Assembly: GCF_014648555.1 (NCBI RefSeq)
Contig: NZ_BMRI01000001.1
Location: 30,480-69,098, forward strand
Direction of reading: 5' to 3'
Length of the DNA: 38,619 nt
DNA from: Kitasatospora griseola
GTDB lineage: Bacteria > Actinomycetota > Actinomycetes > Streptomycetales > Streptomycetaceae
In this document: positions 1-9,502 of the stretch, one piece after another
How positions within the stretch are numbered: the first letter of the stretch is position 1
Layout: each line of letters starts with the position of its first letter
Notes under the pieces: model-generated
Database searches by the model: none
Told to the model about the DNA's origin: nothing
Seen by the model: the letters and a program-made list of their open reading frames with translations, nothing else
Position numbers and translations under genes: made by a program

Positions 1-120
1 CTTCGGCGGCGCGGCCCGGACAAACCGTGTCCAGGAGCTGAGACACGTGTTGAGATTTCCGGACAGGCCCCGACGGCCCGGCCCGGACCTCGACGGATCG
101 GCGCACCCGGGCGGGGGCGT

Positions 121-137
121 TAGTCTGACTGTCAGAC
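121..137 (+). promoter_or_regulatory. Candidate promoter -10 and overlapping inverted-repeat operator of the polyprenyl synthase gene
   Basis: TAGTCT at 121-126 fits a TANNNT -10 box about 30 nt before the chosen GTG start. A perfect inverted repeat, GTCTGAC-T-GTCAGAC (123-137), overlaps it. A regulator bound there would block RNA polymerase. The half-site loosely resembles GntR/FadR-type TGGTCTGAC sites, but the regulator is not identified. No convincing -35 was seen. The preceding 120 bases hold no gene that I can support; they may be the promoter side of a gene outside the window. Confidence 0.45.
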
Positions 138-157
138 CAATCTATCCGGAGTTCCAG

Positions 158-1264
158 GTGCCCTCCTCCACCCGTCTTCCCCGCAATCCCATCGATGCGG
201 AGGACGTGCGCGACCGCGTCAACGCCGCGTTGAGCGCGTTCATGGCCGAACGGACCGCCCTGCTCTCCGGCATCTCCGACCAGCTGGGTCCGGTCGCCGA
301 CGCGCTGCGCGAGTTCCTCCTCGACGGCGGCAAGCGGCTCCGCCCGGCGTTCTGCTACTGGGGCTGGCGCGCGGCCGGCGGCGACGCCGACGAGCCCGGC
401 ATCGAGCGGGCCGCGGCCGCCCTGGAGCTGCTGCAGGCCAGCGCCCTGGTGCACGACGACCTGATGGACCGCAGCGACACCCGTCGCGGCCTGCCGTCCA
501 TCCACCGCCGCTTCGAGGGCCTGCACCGGTCCAGCGGCTGGCGCGGCGACCGCGAGCAGTACGGCGCGTCCGCCGCGGTGCTGCTCGGCGATCTGCTGCT
601 GATCTGGTGCGACGAGCTGTTCCAGCGCTCGGGGCTGCCCGCCGCCGCGGTCTCCGCCGCCAAGCCGGCGTTCGACCTGATGCGCACCGAGGTCATGCTC
701 GGTCAGTACCTGGACGTGCTGGAGCCGGTGGCGGGCGACTCCACCGACGCCGACGCGCTGGACCGCGCCCGGACGGTGCTGCACTACAAGTCCGCGAAGT
801 ACACCATCGAACGCCCGCTGCAGGTCGGCGCGCTGCTGGCCGGCGCCGGCCCCGACCTGGTCGAGGCGCTCGGCAACTTCGGCCTGCCGCTGGGCGAGGC
901 GTTCCAGCTCCGGGACGACCTGCTCGGCGTGTTCGGCGACCCGGCGGTCACCGGAAAGCCGGCCGGCGACGACCTCCGCGAGGGCAAGCGCACCCTGCTG
1001 GTCGCGCACGCCATGCGCGGCCTGTCGGAGAGAGACGCCAAGACCCTGGACGCCCGCCTCGGCGCGCCCGACCTCACCGCGGACGAGGTGGCCGGGCTGC
1101 GCGACCTGATCTCCGCCAGCGGCGCCCCGGCGATCGTCGAGGCCCGCATCGACCAGCTGCTCACCGAAGCGCTGACCGCCCTGCGCAACGCGCCGATCGC
1201 CGACGGCCCGACCCGCGAGGTGCTCCAGGCCCTCGCCGACGCGGCGACGGTGCGCAAGTACTGA
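158..1264 (+). CDS. Polyprenyl (geranylgeranyl-type) diphosphate synthase
   Basis: A trans-isoprenyl diphosphate synthase of about 368 residues that condenses isopentenyl diphosphate onto an allylic diphosphate. The sequence shows the substrate-binding GGKRLRP motif (residues about 57-63), the first aspartate-rich motif DDLMD (about 100-104) followed by RRG, and the second, QLRDDLLGVFGD (about residue 250). The GTG at 158 is preferred over the upstream ATG at 47 because GGAG (148-151) lies 6 nt before it and the extra N-terminus is low-complexity. The M. tuberculosis idsA2 gene holds the equivalent place near pknL. Product chain length cannot be read from sequence here; lipid carrier, quinone or terpenoid precursor supply are all possible. 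The gene ends directly against the convergent VanZ-like gene, with no intervening base. Confidence 0.9.
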   Translation: MPSSTRLPRNPIDAEDVRDRVNAALSAFMAERTALLSGISDQLGPVADALREFLLDGGKRLRPAFCYWGWRAAGGDADEPGIERAAAALELLQASALVHDDLMDRSDTRRGLPSIHRRFEGLHRSSGWRGDREQYGASAAVLLGDLLLIWCDELFQRSGLPAAAVSAAKPAFDLMRTEVMLGQYLDVLEPVAGDSTDADALDRARTVLHYKSAKYTIERPLQVGALLAGAGPDLVEALGNFGLPLGEAFQLRDDLLGVFGDPAVTGKPAGDDLREGKRTLLVAHAMRGLSERDAKTLDARLGAPDLTADEVAGLRDLISASGAPAIVEARIDQLLTEALTALRNAPIADGPTREVLQALADAATVRKY

Positions 1265-1891
1265 TCAGCGGGCCCACCACCGCCGGGCGGCGAGCGCGGC
1301 CAGCCCGGCGCCGGTGGCGTTCAGCAGGACGTCGTCCACCGAGGAGACCCGGTCCAACCACAGCACGTACTGGGCGGTCTCCACCAGCACCGAACAGGCC
1401 GCACCGAGCGCCAGCATCCGGGGCACGGACGCCAGCGCACGGAACCGCATCGGCGCGAAGAAGCCGAGCGCCGCGAACACCAGCAGGTTGCCGCCGATCT
1501 GCACCACCGCGGTGACCGGCGTGCCCTGGGTGAGGACCTCGTACAGGTCCCGCAACGGCAGCAGGCTGACCCGCCGGGGCGCGACGCCCGCCCCGGGCCC
1601 CGGCAGCAGGATCATCCAGACCCACGGAACCGTCCCGTGCACCATGGCGACCTCGGCGAACGACCGCCCCCACCCCCGGTCGCCCCGCCGCCGGGCCAGC
1701 ACCCACACCAGCCCCGCCGACAGCGGCAACGCGACCAGCGACCAGAACACCGCCGCATTGACCGTCCCGAGCCACGGCTGCCACCCGGCACGGTGATGCA
1801 ACGGCCGCTGCGCAACGAACGCGACGGCCGCAGCGAGAAGGACGACCGGAGCGAGCAGCACGGCCCGGCGGGCACGGAATTCGGGGTTCAC
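1265..1891 (-). CDS. VanZ-like family membrane protein
   Basis: A polytopic membrane protein of about 208 residues with four or five hydrophobic segments: one near residues 8-25, one near 40-62, one in a stretch containing GNLLVFAALGFFAPMRFRA, and one at SVLVETAQYVLWLDR. The later GNLLVF...P and ETxQ...R..S.DD..LN pattern is typical of the VanZ-like family. The start is GTG at 1891 (V-N-P-E-F); no strong ribosome binding site precedes it. The ORF stays open upstream through thiE, but that part is an arginine-rich shadow reading. VanZ-like proteins of this type are widespread and usually not resistance genes. No specific role can be assigned. Confidence 0.8.
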   Translation of the reverse strand: MNPEFRARRAVLLAPVVLLAAAVAFVAQRPLHHRAGWQPWLGTVNAAVFWSLVALPLSAGLVWVLARRRGDRGWGRSFAEVAMVHGTVPWVWMILLPGPGAGVAPRRVSLLPLRDLYEVLTQGTPVTAVVQIGGNLLVFAALGFFAPMRFRALASVPRMLALGAACSVLVETAQYVLWLDRVSSVDDVLLNATGAGLAALAARRWWAR

Positions 1892-1969
1892 GACTGCACG
1901 GAGGCCACCAGAGCCACCAACGGTTCCCGGGAAGCGCAGGAACCCGTGAGGGCGCGAAACCAGGGGCGC

Positions 1970-2083
1970 GGGGAACTGCGCGAAGGGGAACGCACCCGTC
2001 GGAAAGATCGCAGCGCAAGGCAATGACTTGCACGTGATCGCGACCTTACGGACGGGCCTTGCGCTTGTCGCGCAGTTCTCCCC
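1970..2083. repeat. Long imperfect inverted repeat / putative terminator between thiE and the VanZ-like gene
   Basis: Two nested arm pairs are visible: GGGGAACTGCGCGA (1970-1983) with TCGCGCAGTTCTCCCC (2068-2083, one extra T), and GCGCAAGGC (2013-2021) with GCCTTGCGC (2056-2064). This could fold into a hairpin of about 114 nt. It lies downstream of thiE (minus strand) and upstream of the VanZ-like gene. The GGGGCGCGGGGAACTGCGCG word looks like a dispersed intergenic repeat I recall from Streptomyces genomes. It may act as a terminator; that is inference. Confidence 0.5.
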
Positions 2084-2139
2084 CAACCCTGGCGGGCCGG
2101 GAGGCGCCCCCACGCGCCCCTGATCGGTCACCCACCTGC

Positions 2140-2787
2140 CTACCGCAGGCGCGCAGCCAGTTGCGCCGCCGCCGCGCCCGGGTCCTCGGCGGCCGTGAGG
2201 GCCCGGACGACCACGATGCGGGTGGCGCCGGCGGCCAGGACCTGGTCGAGGTTGTCGTGGTCGATGCCGCCGATCGCGAACCAGGGTCGGGTCGGGTCGG
2301 CGGCAGCCGCGTAGCGGACCAGGTCGAGGCCGGGAGCGTGGCGGCCGGGCTTGGTGGGGGTGGGCCAGACCGGGCCGGTGCAGAAGTAGTCGACGCCGGG
2401 CTCGGTGATCGCCGCGTCCACTTCGGTCTCGGCGTGGCAGGAGCGTCCGATCAGGACGTCCTCGCCGAGGATGGCCCGGGCGACGGCCACCGGCAGGTCG
2501 TCCTGCCCGAGGTGCAGCACGTCGGGGCGGGCGCCGAAGGCGACGTCGGCGCGGTCGTTGACGGCCAGCAGCTTGCCGTGCCGCCGGGCCGCGTCCGCGA
2601 AGACCTCCAGGTAGTCGAGCTCCTGGCGGGCCTCCAGGTTCTTGTCCCGGAGCTGGACGATGTCGACGCCGCCGGCCAGCACGGCGTCCAGGAAGTCGGC
2701 CAGGTCGCCCTGCTCGCGCCGGGCGTCGGTGCACAGGTAGAGCTTCGCGTCGGCGAGCTGCTGACGGGCTGCCACCGGGCTGGTCAC
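2140..2787 (-). CDS. thiE: Thiamine-phosphate synthase
   Basis: Joins hydroxymethylpyrimidine diphosphate and thiazole phosphate to give thiamine phosphate in the cytosol. At about 215 residues the length is normal for ThiE. Visible signatures are [10 protein letters not shown] near the N-terminus, [45 protein letters not shown] (pyrophosphate and thiazole binding) and PWFAIGGID. The start is GTG at 2787, which overlaps the TGA of the upstream DNA-binding protein gene in a GTGA arrangement, implying translational coupling. The divergent thiO-thiS-thiG operon nearby supplies the thiazole branch. No TPP riboswitch was seen directly before this gene. Confidence 0.95.
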   Translation of the reverse strand: MTSPVAARQQLADAKLYLCTDARREQGDLADFLDAVLAGGVDIVQLRDKNLEARQELDYLEVFADAARRHGKLLAVNDRADVAFGARPDVLHLGQDDLPVAVARAILGEDVLIGRSCHAETEVDAAITEPGVDYFCTGPVWPTPTKPGRHAPGLDLVRYAAAADPTRPWFAIGGIDHDNLDQVLAAGATRIVVVRALTAAEDPGAAAAQLAARLR

Positions 2788-3149
2788 AGCGCCATGGCCT
2801 GGGCGCGGCGCTTGACCTCGGTGCCGCGGTTCTCGCGCAGCGCCTGGATCGGGCTGCCGGGCAGCGATGGGTCCTCGGTGAACATCCACTCCAGGATCTC
2901 CTGGTCGGAGAAGCCGCAGTCGCGGAGCACCGTGAGGGTGCCGACCAGGTGCTTGACCGGGCCGTCGTCCTCGATGAAGTCGGCGGGCACCTGGAGGGAG
3001 TTGTTCTCGCCGCGGCGGACGGCCAACAGGGTGCGGTTCCTCACCATGTCGCGGACCTCGGTGATCACCACGCCCCACCGCTCGGAGATGTCGGGCAGGT
3101 ACAGCCACGCGGGGACCAGGGCGTCAATCTTGGGATCAATAGTGCTCAC
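2784..3149 (-). CDS. Rv2175c-like DNA-binding protein
   Basis: A 121-residue protein similar to M. tuberculosis Rv2175c, a winged-helix DNA-binding protein known there as a substrate of the kinase PknL. Visible features are the opening [19 protein letters not shown], a helix-turn-helix-like stretch around [20 protein letters not shown], and a C-terminal helical part with [12 protein letters not shown] and [11 protein letters not shown]. Translation starts at GTG 3149. Its stop overlaps the thiE start by four bases. A PknL-like kinase gene lies 4 kb away, so the kinase-substrate pairing may be conserved here; that is inference from context. The protein's regulatory targets are unknown. Confidence 0.85.
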   Translation of the reverse strand: MSTIDPKIDALVPAWLYLPDISERWGVVITEVRDMVRNRTLLAVRRGENNSLQVPADFIEDDGPVKHLVGTLTVLRDCGFSDQEILEWMFTEDPSLPGSPIQALRENRGTEVKRRAQAMAL

Positions 3150-3170
3150 GGCACCCAGCCTACCGACCCG

Positions 3171-4367
3171 CTACCTGGCCGCCGCCTTCAGCTGGACGGC
3201 CGGGTCGGCGGCGAGCTCCGGGTCGAGCACCGTGCCTCGTTCGATCAGGCGGCGGCCCTGCGCCAGGTCGCGCGGCCGGTCCACGGCCAGCAGGGCGACC
3301 AGCGCGCCGTCGCGCAGCCACAGCACCGACCAGTCCCGGCCGGACGGGGAGCCGCGCCACAGCAGGTGGTCGGCCCCGGCGTGCCGGCCGGCGTACTGCA
3401 CCATGCGGTCGAACTGCTCGGACCAGAAGTACGGGACGGGGTCGTAGGGCGCGTCCAGGGCGCCGAGCACGGAGGCGGCGACGGTGCCGCCGGAGTGCAG
3501 GGCGTGGTCCCAGTGCTGGACGGCCAGCCGGGCGCCGAACCGGGCGGACGGGTAGGAGACGCAGTCGCCGGCCGCCCAGACGCCGGGCAGCGCGGTGCGC
3601 AGGCGGTCGTCGACCGGGATCGTGCCGTCGGGGTCGAGGGCGAGCGGGCTGTCGGCGAGCCAGCCGGTGGCGGGGCGGGCGCCGATGCCGACCACCACCT
3701 CGTCGGCGGGCAGGTGGGTGCCGTCGGCGAGCAGCACCCCGCCGTCGGCGGCCCCGGCGACGCCGACGCCGCAGCGCAGTTCGACGCCGGCGGCGGCGTA
3801 CCACTCGGTCATCAGCGTGCCGAGTTCGGCGGGCAGCGCCCCGGCCAGCGGAGTGGCGGCGGCCTCGACGACGGTGACGTGGCAGCCGAGGGCGCGGGCG
3901 ACGGTGGCGGTCTCGGCGCCGATCCAGCCCGCGCCGACCAGCACGATCCGCTTGCCGGGGGTGAGCGCGGCGCGCAGCGCGTGCGCGTCGTCGACGGTGC
4001 GCAGGGTGCGGGCGTCGGGCAGGCCCGGCAGCGTGCGGGGGTCGGCGCCGGTGGCGATCACCAGGGCGCTGTAGGGGAGTTCGGCGCGGTCGGTGTGCAG
4101 CACGCCGGCGTTCAGGCCGGTGGCCCGGTGGCCGGTGAGCAGGTCGACGCCGAGGTCGCTCCAGTCGATCTCGAAGGCGGTGGCGTCGGCCTTGCCGAGC
4201 AGCACGTTCTTGGAGAGCGGCGGCCGGTCGTACGGCAGGTGGAGTTCCTCGCCGACCAGGGTGACGGCGCCCTGCCAGCCGCCCTGCCGCAGGTTCAGGG
4301 CGGCCTGTGCGCCCGCCATGCCCGCCCCGACCACGACGACCCGGTCCGTTGCCCTCAGCTCAGCCAC
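3171..4367 (-). CDS. FAD/NAD(P)-dependent oxidoreductase, ferredoxin-reductase type
   Basis: A flavoprotein of about 398 residues resembling putidaredoxin/rhodocoxin reductases, which pass electrons from NAD(P)H to ferredoxins. It has an N-terminal Rossmann FAD motif VVVVGAGMAGAQAA, the family motif LPYDRPPLSK, a second nucleotide-binding motif VLVGAGWIGAETA, the FAD-contacting GVWAAGDC, and a C-terminal reductase-type domain (VPYFWSEQFD). GTG 4367 is chosen because AGGGTGG lies just upstream and a TAGGGT -10 (4380-4375) ends 7 nt before it; GTG 4376, adding three residues, is the alternative. It is divergent from thiO, but nothing ties it to thiamine synthesis. The electron-accepting partner is unknown. 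Confidence 0.85.
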   Translation of the reverse strand: MAELRATDRVVVVGAGMAGAQAALNLRQGGWQGAVTLVGEELHLPYDRPPLSKNVLLGKADATAFEIDWSDLGVDLLTGHRATGLNAGVLHTDRAELPYSALVIATGADPRTLPGLPDARTLRTVDDAHALRAALTPGKRIVLVGAGWIGAETATVARALGCHVTVVEAAATPLAGALPAELGTLMTEWYAAAGVELRCGVGVAGAADGGVLLADGTHLPADEVVVGIGARPATGWLADSPLALDPDGTIPVDDRLRTALPGVWAAGDCVSYPSARFGARLAVQHWDHALHSGGTVAASVLGALDAPYDPVPYFWSEQFDRMVQYAGRHAGADHLLWRGSPSGRDWSVLWLRDGALVALLAVDRPRDLAQGRRLIERGTVLDPELAADPAVQLKAAAR

Positions 4368-4411
4368 GGCGTCCACCCTAACCGGCCCGCTGCCGCTACG
4401 GGCACCGGCGT

Positions 4412-4417
4412 TAAAGT
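4412..4417 (+). promoter_or_regulatory. Candidate -10 box of the thi operon
   Basis: TAAAGT fits TANNNT and sits about 17 nt before the riboswitch core, so transcription would begin near 4424. I see no good -35. It lies close to the divergent TAGGGT -10 (4375-4380) of the flavoprotein gene. Confidence 0.4.
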
Positions 4418-4433
4418 GGAGGGACTGAACTAT

Positions 4434-4524
4434 CACGGGAGCCCGGCGCACCGGGCTGAGAGGCGGGCTGTGGCGGCCCGCGACCGTCCGAACCTGATCC
4501 GGGTCATGCCGGCGAAGGGAGAAG
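4434..4524 (+). ncRNA. TPP riboswitch (THI element)
   Basis: The conserved THI-box elements appear in order: ACGGGAG at the 5' side (4435-4441), CTGAGAGG (4456-4463), then CTGATCCGGGTCATGCC, ending in GGCGAAGGGA (4511-4520). These match the TPP aptamer. The GGGAG at its 3' end (4517-4521) is also the likely ribosome binding site of thiO, whose GTG is at 4532. Ligand binding could therefore hide the ribosome site, the usual mode for this class when no terminator follows. Expected effect: thiO-thiS-thiG are shut off when TPP is abundant. Confidence 0.95.
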
Positions 4525-4531
4525 AAGTGCT

Positions 4532-5688
4532 GTGGCACCTACCGACGTGCTGGTGATCGGCGGCGGCATCATCGGCCTCGGCGTCGCCTGGCGCACCGCG
4601 CAGCGCGGGCTGAGCGTCGCGGTGGTGGACCCGTCGCCGGGCGGCGGCGCGGCGCAGGTCGCCGCCGGGATGCTCGCGCCGGTCACCGAACTCCAGTACG
4701 GCGAGGAGCCGTTGCTGCGCCTGGGCGTGGCGTCGAACGAGCGCTACGGCGCGTTCGCGGCCGAGCTGACCGAGCTGACCGGCCTGGACACCGGCTACCG
4801 CCGCACCGGCACGCTGGCCGTCGCGCTGGACTCCGACGACCGCGAGGAGCTGCGCGAACTGCACGCCTTCCACGGCCGGTTGGGCCTGGAGTCGCAGTGG
4901 CTGACCGGCCGGGAGTGCCGGCGGCTGGAGCCGATGCTGGCCCCGGGCGTACGCGGCGGCCTGCACGTCGCCGAGGACCACCAGGTGGACGGCCGCCGCC
5001 TCGCCGCCGCGCTGGTCGCGGCCTGCAAGCTGCTGGGCGTCGCCTTCCACCGCACCCAGGCCGCCGAACTGCTGGTCGACCGCGACGGGCCCGACGGCGA
5101 CCGGGCCATCGGCGTGCGGCTGTTGACGGGCGAGCAACTGACCGCCGGACGGACGGTGCTGGCGGCCGGCTCCCGCAGCCACCTGCTGCCGGGCCTGCCG
5201 GACGGGGTGCTGCCGGCGATCCGCCCGGTGAAGGGGCAGGTGGTGCGGCTGCGGATCCCGAAGCTGTACGCGCCGTTCCTGTCCCGCAACGTGCGCGCCG
5301 TGGTGCGCGGGCAGCACCTGTACCTGGTGCCGCGCGCCGACGGCGAGTTGGTGATCGGCGCGACCACCGAGGAGATGGGCCACGACACCACCGTCACCGC
5401 GGGCGGCGTGTACGAGCTGCTCCGGGACGCGCACGAACTCGTGCCCGGCATCACCGAGTTGCCACTGGTGGAGACCAACGCGGGGCTGCGGCCGGGCTCG
5501 CCCGACAACGCGCCGCTGCTCGGCCCGACCGCACTGCCCGGCCTGGCCGCCGCCACCGGGCACTACCGCAACGGCGTGCTGCTCACCCCGGTCACCGCCG
5601 ACCTGCTCGCCGACTACCTGGCCACCGGCGAACTCTCCCCGCTGGCGGCCGACTTCACCCCCGACCGCTTCCGCACCGAGGTGCCCGC

Positions 5689-5692
<4 letters not shown>
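4532..5692 (+). CDS. thiO: Glycine oxidase ThiO
   Basis: An FAD enzyme of 386 residues that oxidises glycine to the imine used to build the thiamine thiazole ring. The N-terminus carries the dinucleotide-binding motif VLVIGGGIIGLGVAWRTAQR, followed by the ThiO-typical GGGAAQVAAGMLAP. The C-terminal DAO-fold signatures are ETNAGLRPGSPDNAPLLGP and TGHYRNGVLLTP. The GTG at 4532 (V-A-P-T-D) starts right after the TPP riboswitch, with GGGAG as ribosome site. Its TGA overlaps the ATG of thiS (ATGA), so the two are translationally coupled. Order and riboswitch control match the standard actinobacterial thiOSG operon. Confidence 0.95.
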
Positions 5693-6691
<999 letters not shown>

Positions 6692-6746
6692 CGGCGCGCC
6701 CGAACCGCCGGGCGCCCCGGCGCGTCCTCGGGGCGAGGGGGTGCGC

Positions 6747-7094
6747 ATGGCACAGGCACGACGGAACCGGGCCGACCTGGTGGGCGCGGTGCTGTTCGGC
6801 GCGGCGGCGGCGCTGCTGACCGGCGCGCTGCTGTGTCTGATCCGGCAGTTCACCCACCTCGCCCCGGGACTGGAGACGGCCGGACGCAACGCCCCGCGCG
6901 ACGGCGCGGTACGGCTCTCCGGGCTGCTGCTGCTCCCGGTGCTGGTCTGCGCCGCAGTCGGCGCGGTCGGCGCCGGGCGCGACGTGGGCCGCCTGCGGCG
7001 GCTGAGCCGGGCCGGCCTGGGCGCGCTGATCGGCCACCTGCTGCTCGTCGGCGCGCTGCTCGCCCCGATCGCCGTGTCGGCGCTCCGGTCGTGA
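6747..7094 (+). CDS. Small hypothetical membrane protein
   Basis: A protein of about 115 residues that I do not recognise. Three hydrophobic segments are visible: AVLFGAAAALLTGALLCLI (about residues 14-33), LSGLLLLPVLVCAAVGAVGA (about 55-75) and ALIGHLLLVGALLAPIAVSA (about 92-112), separated by arginine-rich loops. ATG 6747 is chosen because GAGGGGG precedes it by about 6 nt; GTG 6741 is in frame and also possible. It sits between thiG and the pknL-like kinase gene on the same strand. A link to the kinase is conceivable but nothing in the sequence demonstrates it. Confidence 0.7.
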   Translation: MAQARRNRADLVGAVLFGAAAALLTGALLCLIRQFTHLAPGLETAGRNAPRDGAVRLSGLLLLPVLVCAAVGAVGAGRDVGRLRRLSRAGLGALIGHLLLVGALLAPIAVSALRS

Positions 7095-7119
7095 TGACCG
7101 ATTCGGGCGACTCGGCCCC

Positions 7120-7125
7120 TAGACT
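7120..7125 (+). promoter_or_regulatory. -10 box of the kinase gene; transcript may be leaderless
   Basis: TAGACT fits the streptomycete -10 consensus and ends 6 nt before GTG 7132. Transcription would then begin at or near the start codon. No Shine-Dalgarno sequence is seen before GTG 7132 or the alternative ATG 7138. The -35 is weak. Confidence 0.5.
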
Positions 7126-7131
7126 CCTCGG

Positions 7132-8868
7132 GTGGACATGACCATAGGTGACCCTCTGCTCGGCGTGCTGCTCGACGGGCGCTACCGGGTCGAGCAGCGG
7201 ATCGCCGTCGGCGGCATGTCGACCGTCTACCGCGGCACCGACACCCGTCTCGACCGCGCCGTCGCACTGAAGGTGATGCACCCTTCGCTGGCGGGCGACG
7301 CCGACTTCACGGCGCGGTTCATCCGCGAGGCGAAGGCCGTGGCCCGGCTCGCGCACCCCAATGTGGTCAACGTGCTGGACCAGGGCGCGGATCCGCGCGC
7401 GGTGTTCATGGCGATGGAGTACGTCCCCGGCCGCACCCTGCGCGACCTGCTGCGCGACCGCGGCGCGCTCTCGGTGCGGGCGGCGCTGGACGTCCTGGAG
7501 CCGGTGCTGGCGGCGCTCGGCGCGGCGCACCGGGCCGGGCTGGTGCACCGGGACGTGAAGCCGGAGAACGTGCTGATCACCAACAACGGGCTGGTGAAGG
7601 TCGCGGACTTCGGCCTGGTCCGGATCATGGGCGCCGCCGATTCGAGCACCACCGCCGCCACCGAGGCGGGCCAACTGCTCGGCACCGTCTCGTACCTGGC
7701 GCCGGAGCAGATCAGTCAGGACGCGCCCACCGACCAGCGGGTCGACGTCTACGCGGCGGGCATCCTGCTGTACGAGATGCTGACCGGCGCGAAGCCGCAC
7801 ACCGGCGAGAACGCCGCCCAGGTGATGTACCGCCACCTGCACGAGGACGTCCCCGCGCCGTCCCGCACCGCCCCCGCGGTGGGCCGGGAGCTGGACGCGC
7901 TGGTCGCGGCCGCCACCGCCCGCGACCCGCAGGCCCGGCCGTGGGACGCGGTGGAGCTGCTGGCGGCGGTGCAGCGGGTGCGCCGCACGCTGCCGGCCGC
8001 GCAGTTGGACGCGGAGCCGCCGGCGTCCGGCCGGCCCACCCCGCAGTTCGGCCCGGGCGAGGCGACCGCGGTGATCAGCGCCCCGCCGGGCCTGGAGCGC
8101 ACCAGTGTGCTGGACATCCCGCCGGAGCTGCTGCCGCCCATCCGCCCGGTGGACGAGGACCTTCCGCCGCGCCGCCGCCGCGCCGCGCGCGGCCGCAGCC
8201 GCACCCCGCTGATCTGGTCGGCGGTGGTGCTGGTGGTGGTGCTGCTGGTCGGCGGCGTGACGTACACGCTGTCCAGCGCGGTGTACGCGACGGTGCCGAG
8301 CGTGCTGGGGCAGAGCCGGCAGCAGGCCGTCACGGTGCTGGACAAGCAGGGCCTGCACGGCGCGTTCAGCGAGCAGTTCAGCGAGTCGGTGCAGGCCGGG
8401 CAGGTGATCTCCACCGATCCGGGCGTGGGCGCCAAGGTCCGCAAGAGCGACGCGGTGAAGGTGGTGGTCTCGCGCGGCCCGGAGCGGGTGCCGGTGCCGC
8501 AGGTGACGAGCCGTCCGCTGGCGGAGGCGTCGAAGGCGCTGACCGACGCCCGGCTGACGGCGGGCACCACCACCGAGCAGTTCAGCGACTCGGTGCCGAA
8601 GGGCGCGGTGATCTCCACCGACCCGGCGGCCGGGACGGCTCTGGCCCCGAACTCGCCGGTGGCGCTGACCGTTTCCAAGGGCATGCACCCGGTGCCGGAC
8701 GTCTCCGGGATGTCCCGGGACGACGCGGCGAAGGCCCTGCAGGACGCCGGTTTCACCCCGCAGATCGCCGGCCTGCTGCCGTTCGGCAAGGTGACCGAGC
8801 AGTCCCCGGCCGCAGGGACGCCGCGCCCGCAGGGGTCGACGGTGACGATCACCATCAGCCTGTTCTAG
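7132..8868 (+). CDS. pknL: PASTA-domain Ser/Thr protein kinase, PknL-like
   Basis: A transmembrane eukaryotic-type kinase of 578 residues. The cytosolic kinase domain (about 15-285) has VGGMSTVYRG (glycine loop), VALKVM (K47), HRDVKPEN (D141), DFG (159-161), GTVSYLAPEQ and DVYAAGILLYEMLTG. A basic linker (PPRRRRAARGRSR) precedes one membrane helix (about 360-380). The extracellular part holds three PASTA repeats (about 386-578), which in this family bind peptidoglycan fragments or lipid II. The start is GTG 7132 or ATG 7138. An Rv2175c-like gene, whose M. tuberculosis homolog is a PknL substrate, lies 4 kb upstream. The gene converges with the oxidoreductase gene, 4 bp apart. The symbol is by analogy and context. 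Confidence 0.93.
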   Translation: MDMTIGDPLLGVLLDGRYRVEQRIAVGGMSTVYRGTDTRLDRAVALKVMHPSLAGDADFTARFIREAKAVARLAHPNVVNVLDQGADPRAVFMAMEYVPGRTLRDLLRDRGALSVRAALDVLEPVLAALGAAHRAGLVHRDVKPENVLITNNGLVKVADFGLVRIMGAADSSTTAATEAGQLLGTVSYLAPEQISQDAPTDQRVDVYAAGILLYEMLTGAKPHTGENAAQVMYRHLHEDVPAPSRTAPAVGRELDALVAAATARDPQARPWDAVELLAAVQRVRRTLPAAQLDAEPPASGRPTPQFGPGEATAVISAPPGLERTSVLDIPPELLPPIRPVDEDLPPRRRRAARGRSRTPLIWSAVVLVVVLLVGGVTYTLSSAVYATVPSVLGQSRQQAVTVLDKQGLHGAFSEQFSESVQAGQVISTDPGVGAKVRKSDAVKVVVSRGPERVPVPQVTSRPLAEASKALTDARLTAGTTTEQFSDSVPKGAVISTDPAAGTALAPNSPVALTVSKGMHPVPDVSGMSRDDAAKALQDAGFTPQIAGLLPFGKVTEQSPAAGTPRPQGSTVTITISLF

Positions 8869-8872
8869 CCGT

Positions 8873-9502
8873 TCAGCGCAGCGGGCCGTCGCCGTCCTGC
8901 TCCTGGTAGGAGTAGCGCTGCTGCTGCCAGGGGTCGGCCCGGTTGTGGTAGCCGCGTTCCTCCCAGAAGCCGCGCCGGTCGGCCCGCATGTACTCGACGG
9001 CGCGGACCCACTTGGGGCCCTTCCAGGCGTACAGGTGCGGCACCACCAGGCGGACCGGGAAGCCGTGTTCGACGGTGAGCGGCTGTCCGTCGTGGTGAGT
9101 GGCGAAGACGGTCGCCGGGTCGGCGAAGTCGGCCAGCCGCAGGTTGGCGCTGTAGCCGTACTCGGCCCACACCATGACGTGGGTGACGGTCGGGTCGGGC
9201 GGGGCCAGGTCGAGCACCGTCCGGGCGGCGACGCCGCACCACTCGTTGTCGAGCATGGAGAACTTGGTGACGCAGTGGAAGTCGCCGCGGACGGTCACCT
9301 TGGGCAGGGCGTGGAAGGCGGCGAAGTCCCAGCTGGTCTTCTCCGCGTCGGCGGTCGCCCCGAACACCTGGAAGTCCCAGCTGTGCGGCTTGAACCGGGG
9401 CACCGGCCCGTAGTGCAGAACCGGCCAGCCGCGCTGTCGACGCTGGCCCGGCGGGAGCCTCGGGTCAGAGGGCGGCGGCGGTTCCGATTGGTGCTGACCC
9501 AT
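8873..9502 (-). CDS. Molybdopterin-dependent oxidoreductase, sulfite-oxidase-like
   Basis: A 209-residue protein of the sulfite oxidase/YedY superfamily carrying a molybdenum cofactor-binding domain. The key feature is RGDFHCVTKFSMLDNEW, where the Cys is the expected molybdenum ligand, followed by WCGVAARTVLDL. Family-type elements HVMVWAEYGYSANLRL, GFPVRLVVPHLYAWKGPKWV and WEERGYHNRADPW follow. No signal peptide is visible, so a cytosolic location is likely, unlike secreted MsrP. The ATG at 9502 has GGAG only two bases upstream, an unusually short spacing, so a start slightly downstream is possible. The natural substrate is unknown for this short form. Confidence 0.88.
   Translation of the reverse strand: MGQHQSEPPPPSDPRLPPGQRRQRGWPVLHYGPVPRFKPHSWDFQVFGATADAEKTSWDFAAFHALPKVTVRGDFHCVTKFSMLDNEWCGVAARTVLDLAPPDPTVTHVMVWAEYGYSANLRLADFADPATVFATHHDGQPLTVEHGFPVRLVVPHLYAWKGPKWVRAVEYMRADRRGFWEERGYHNRADPWQQQRYSYQEQDGDGPLR

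Noticed and set aside
1..157. Possible start of a divergent gene (metF in some relatives)
   Set aside because: No start codon followed by a supported minus-strand frame can be seen within the window.
1265..1891. VanZ-like gene as a teicoplanin resistance determinant
   Set aside because: No other van genes are nearby, and the VanZ-like family is mostly unrelated to resistance.
1892..2734. N-terminal extension of the VanZ-like frame
   Set aside because: It is arginine-rich, crosses thiE in another frame and crosses the repeat region; codon bias fits thiE, not this reading.
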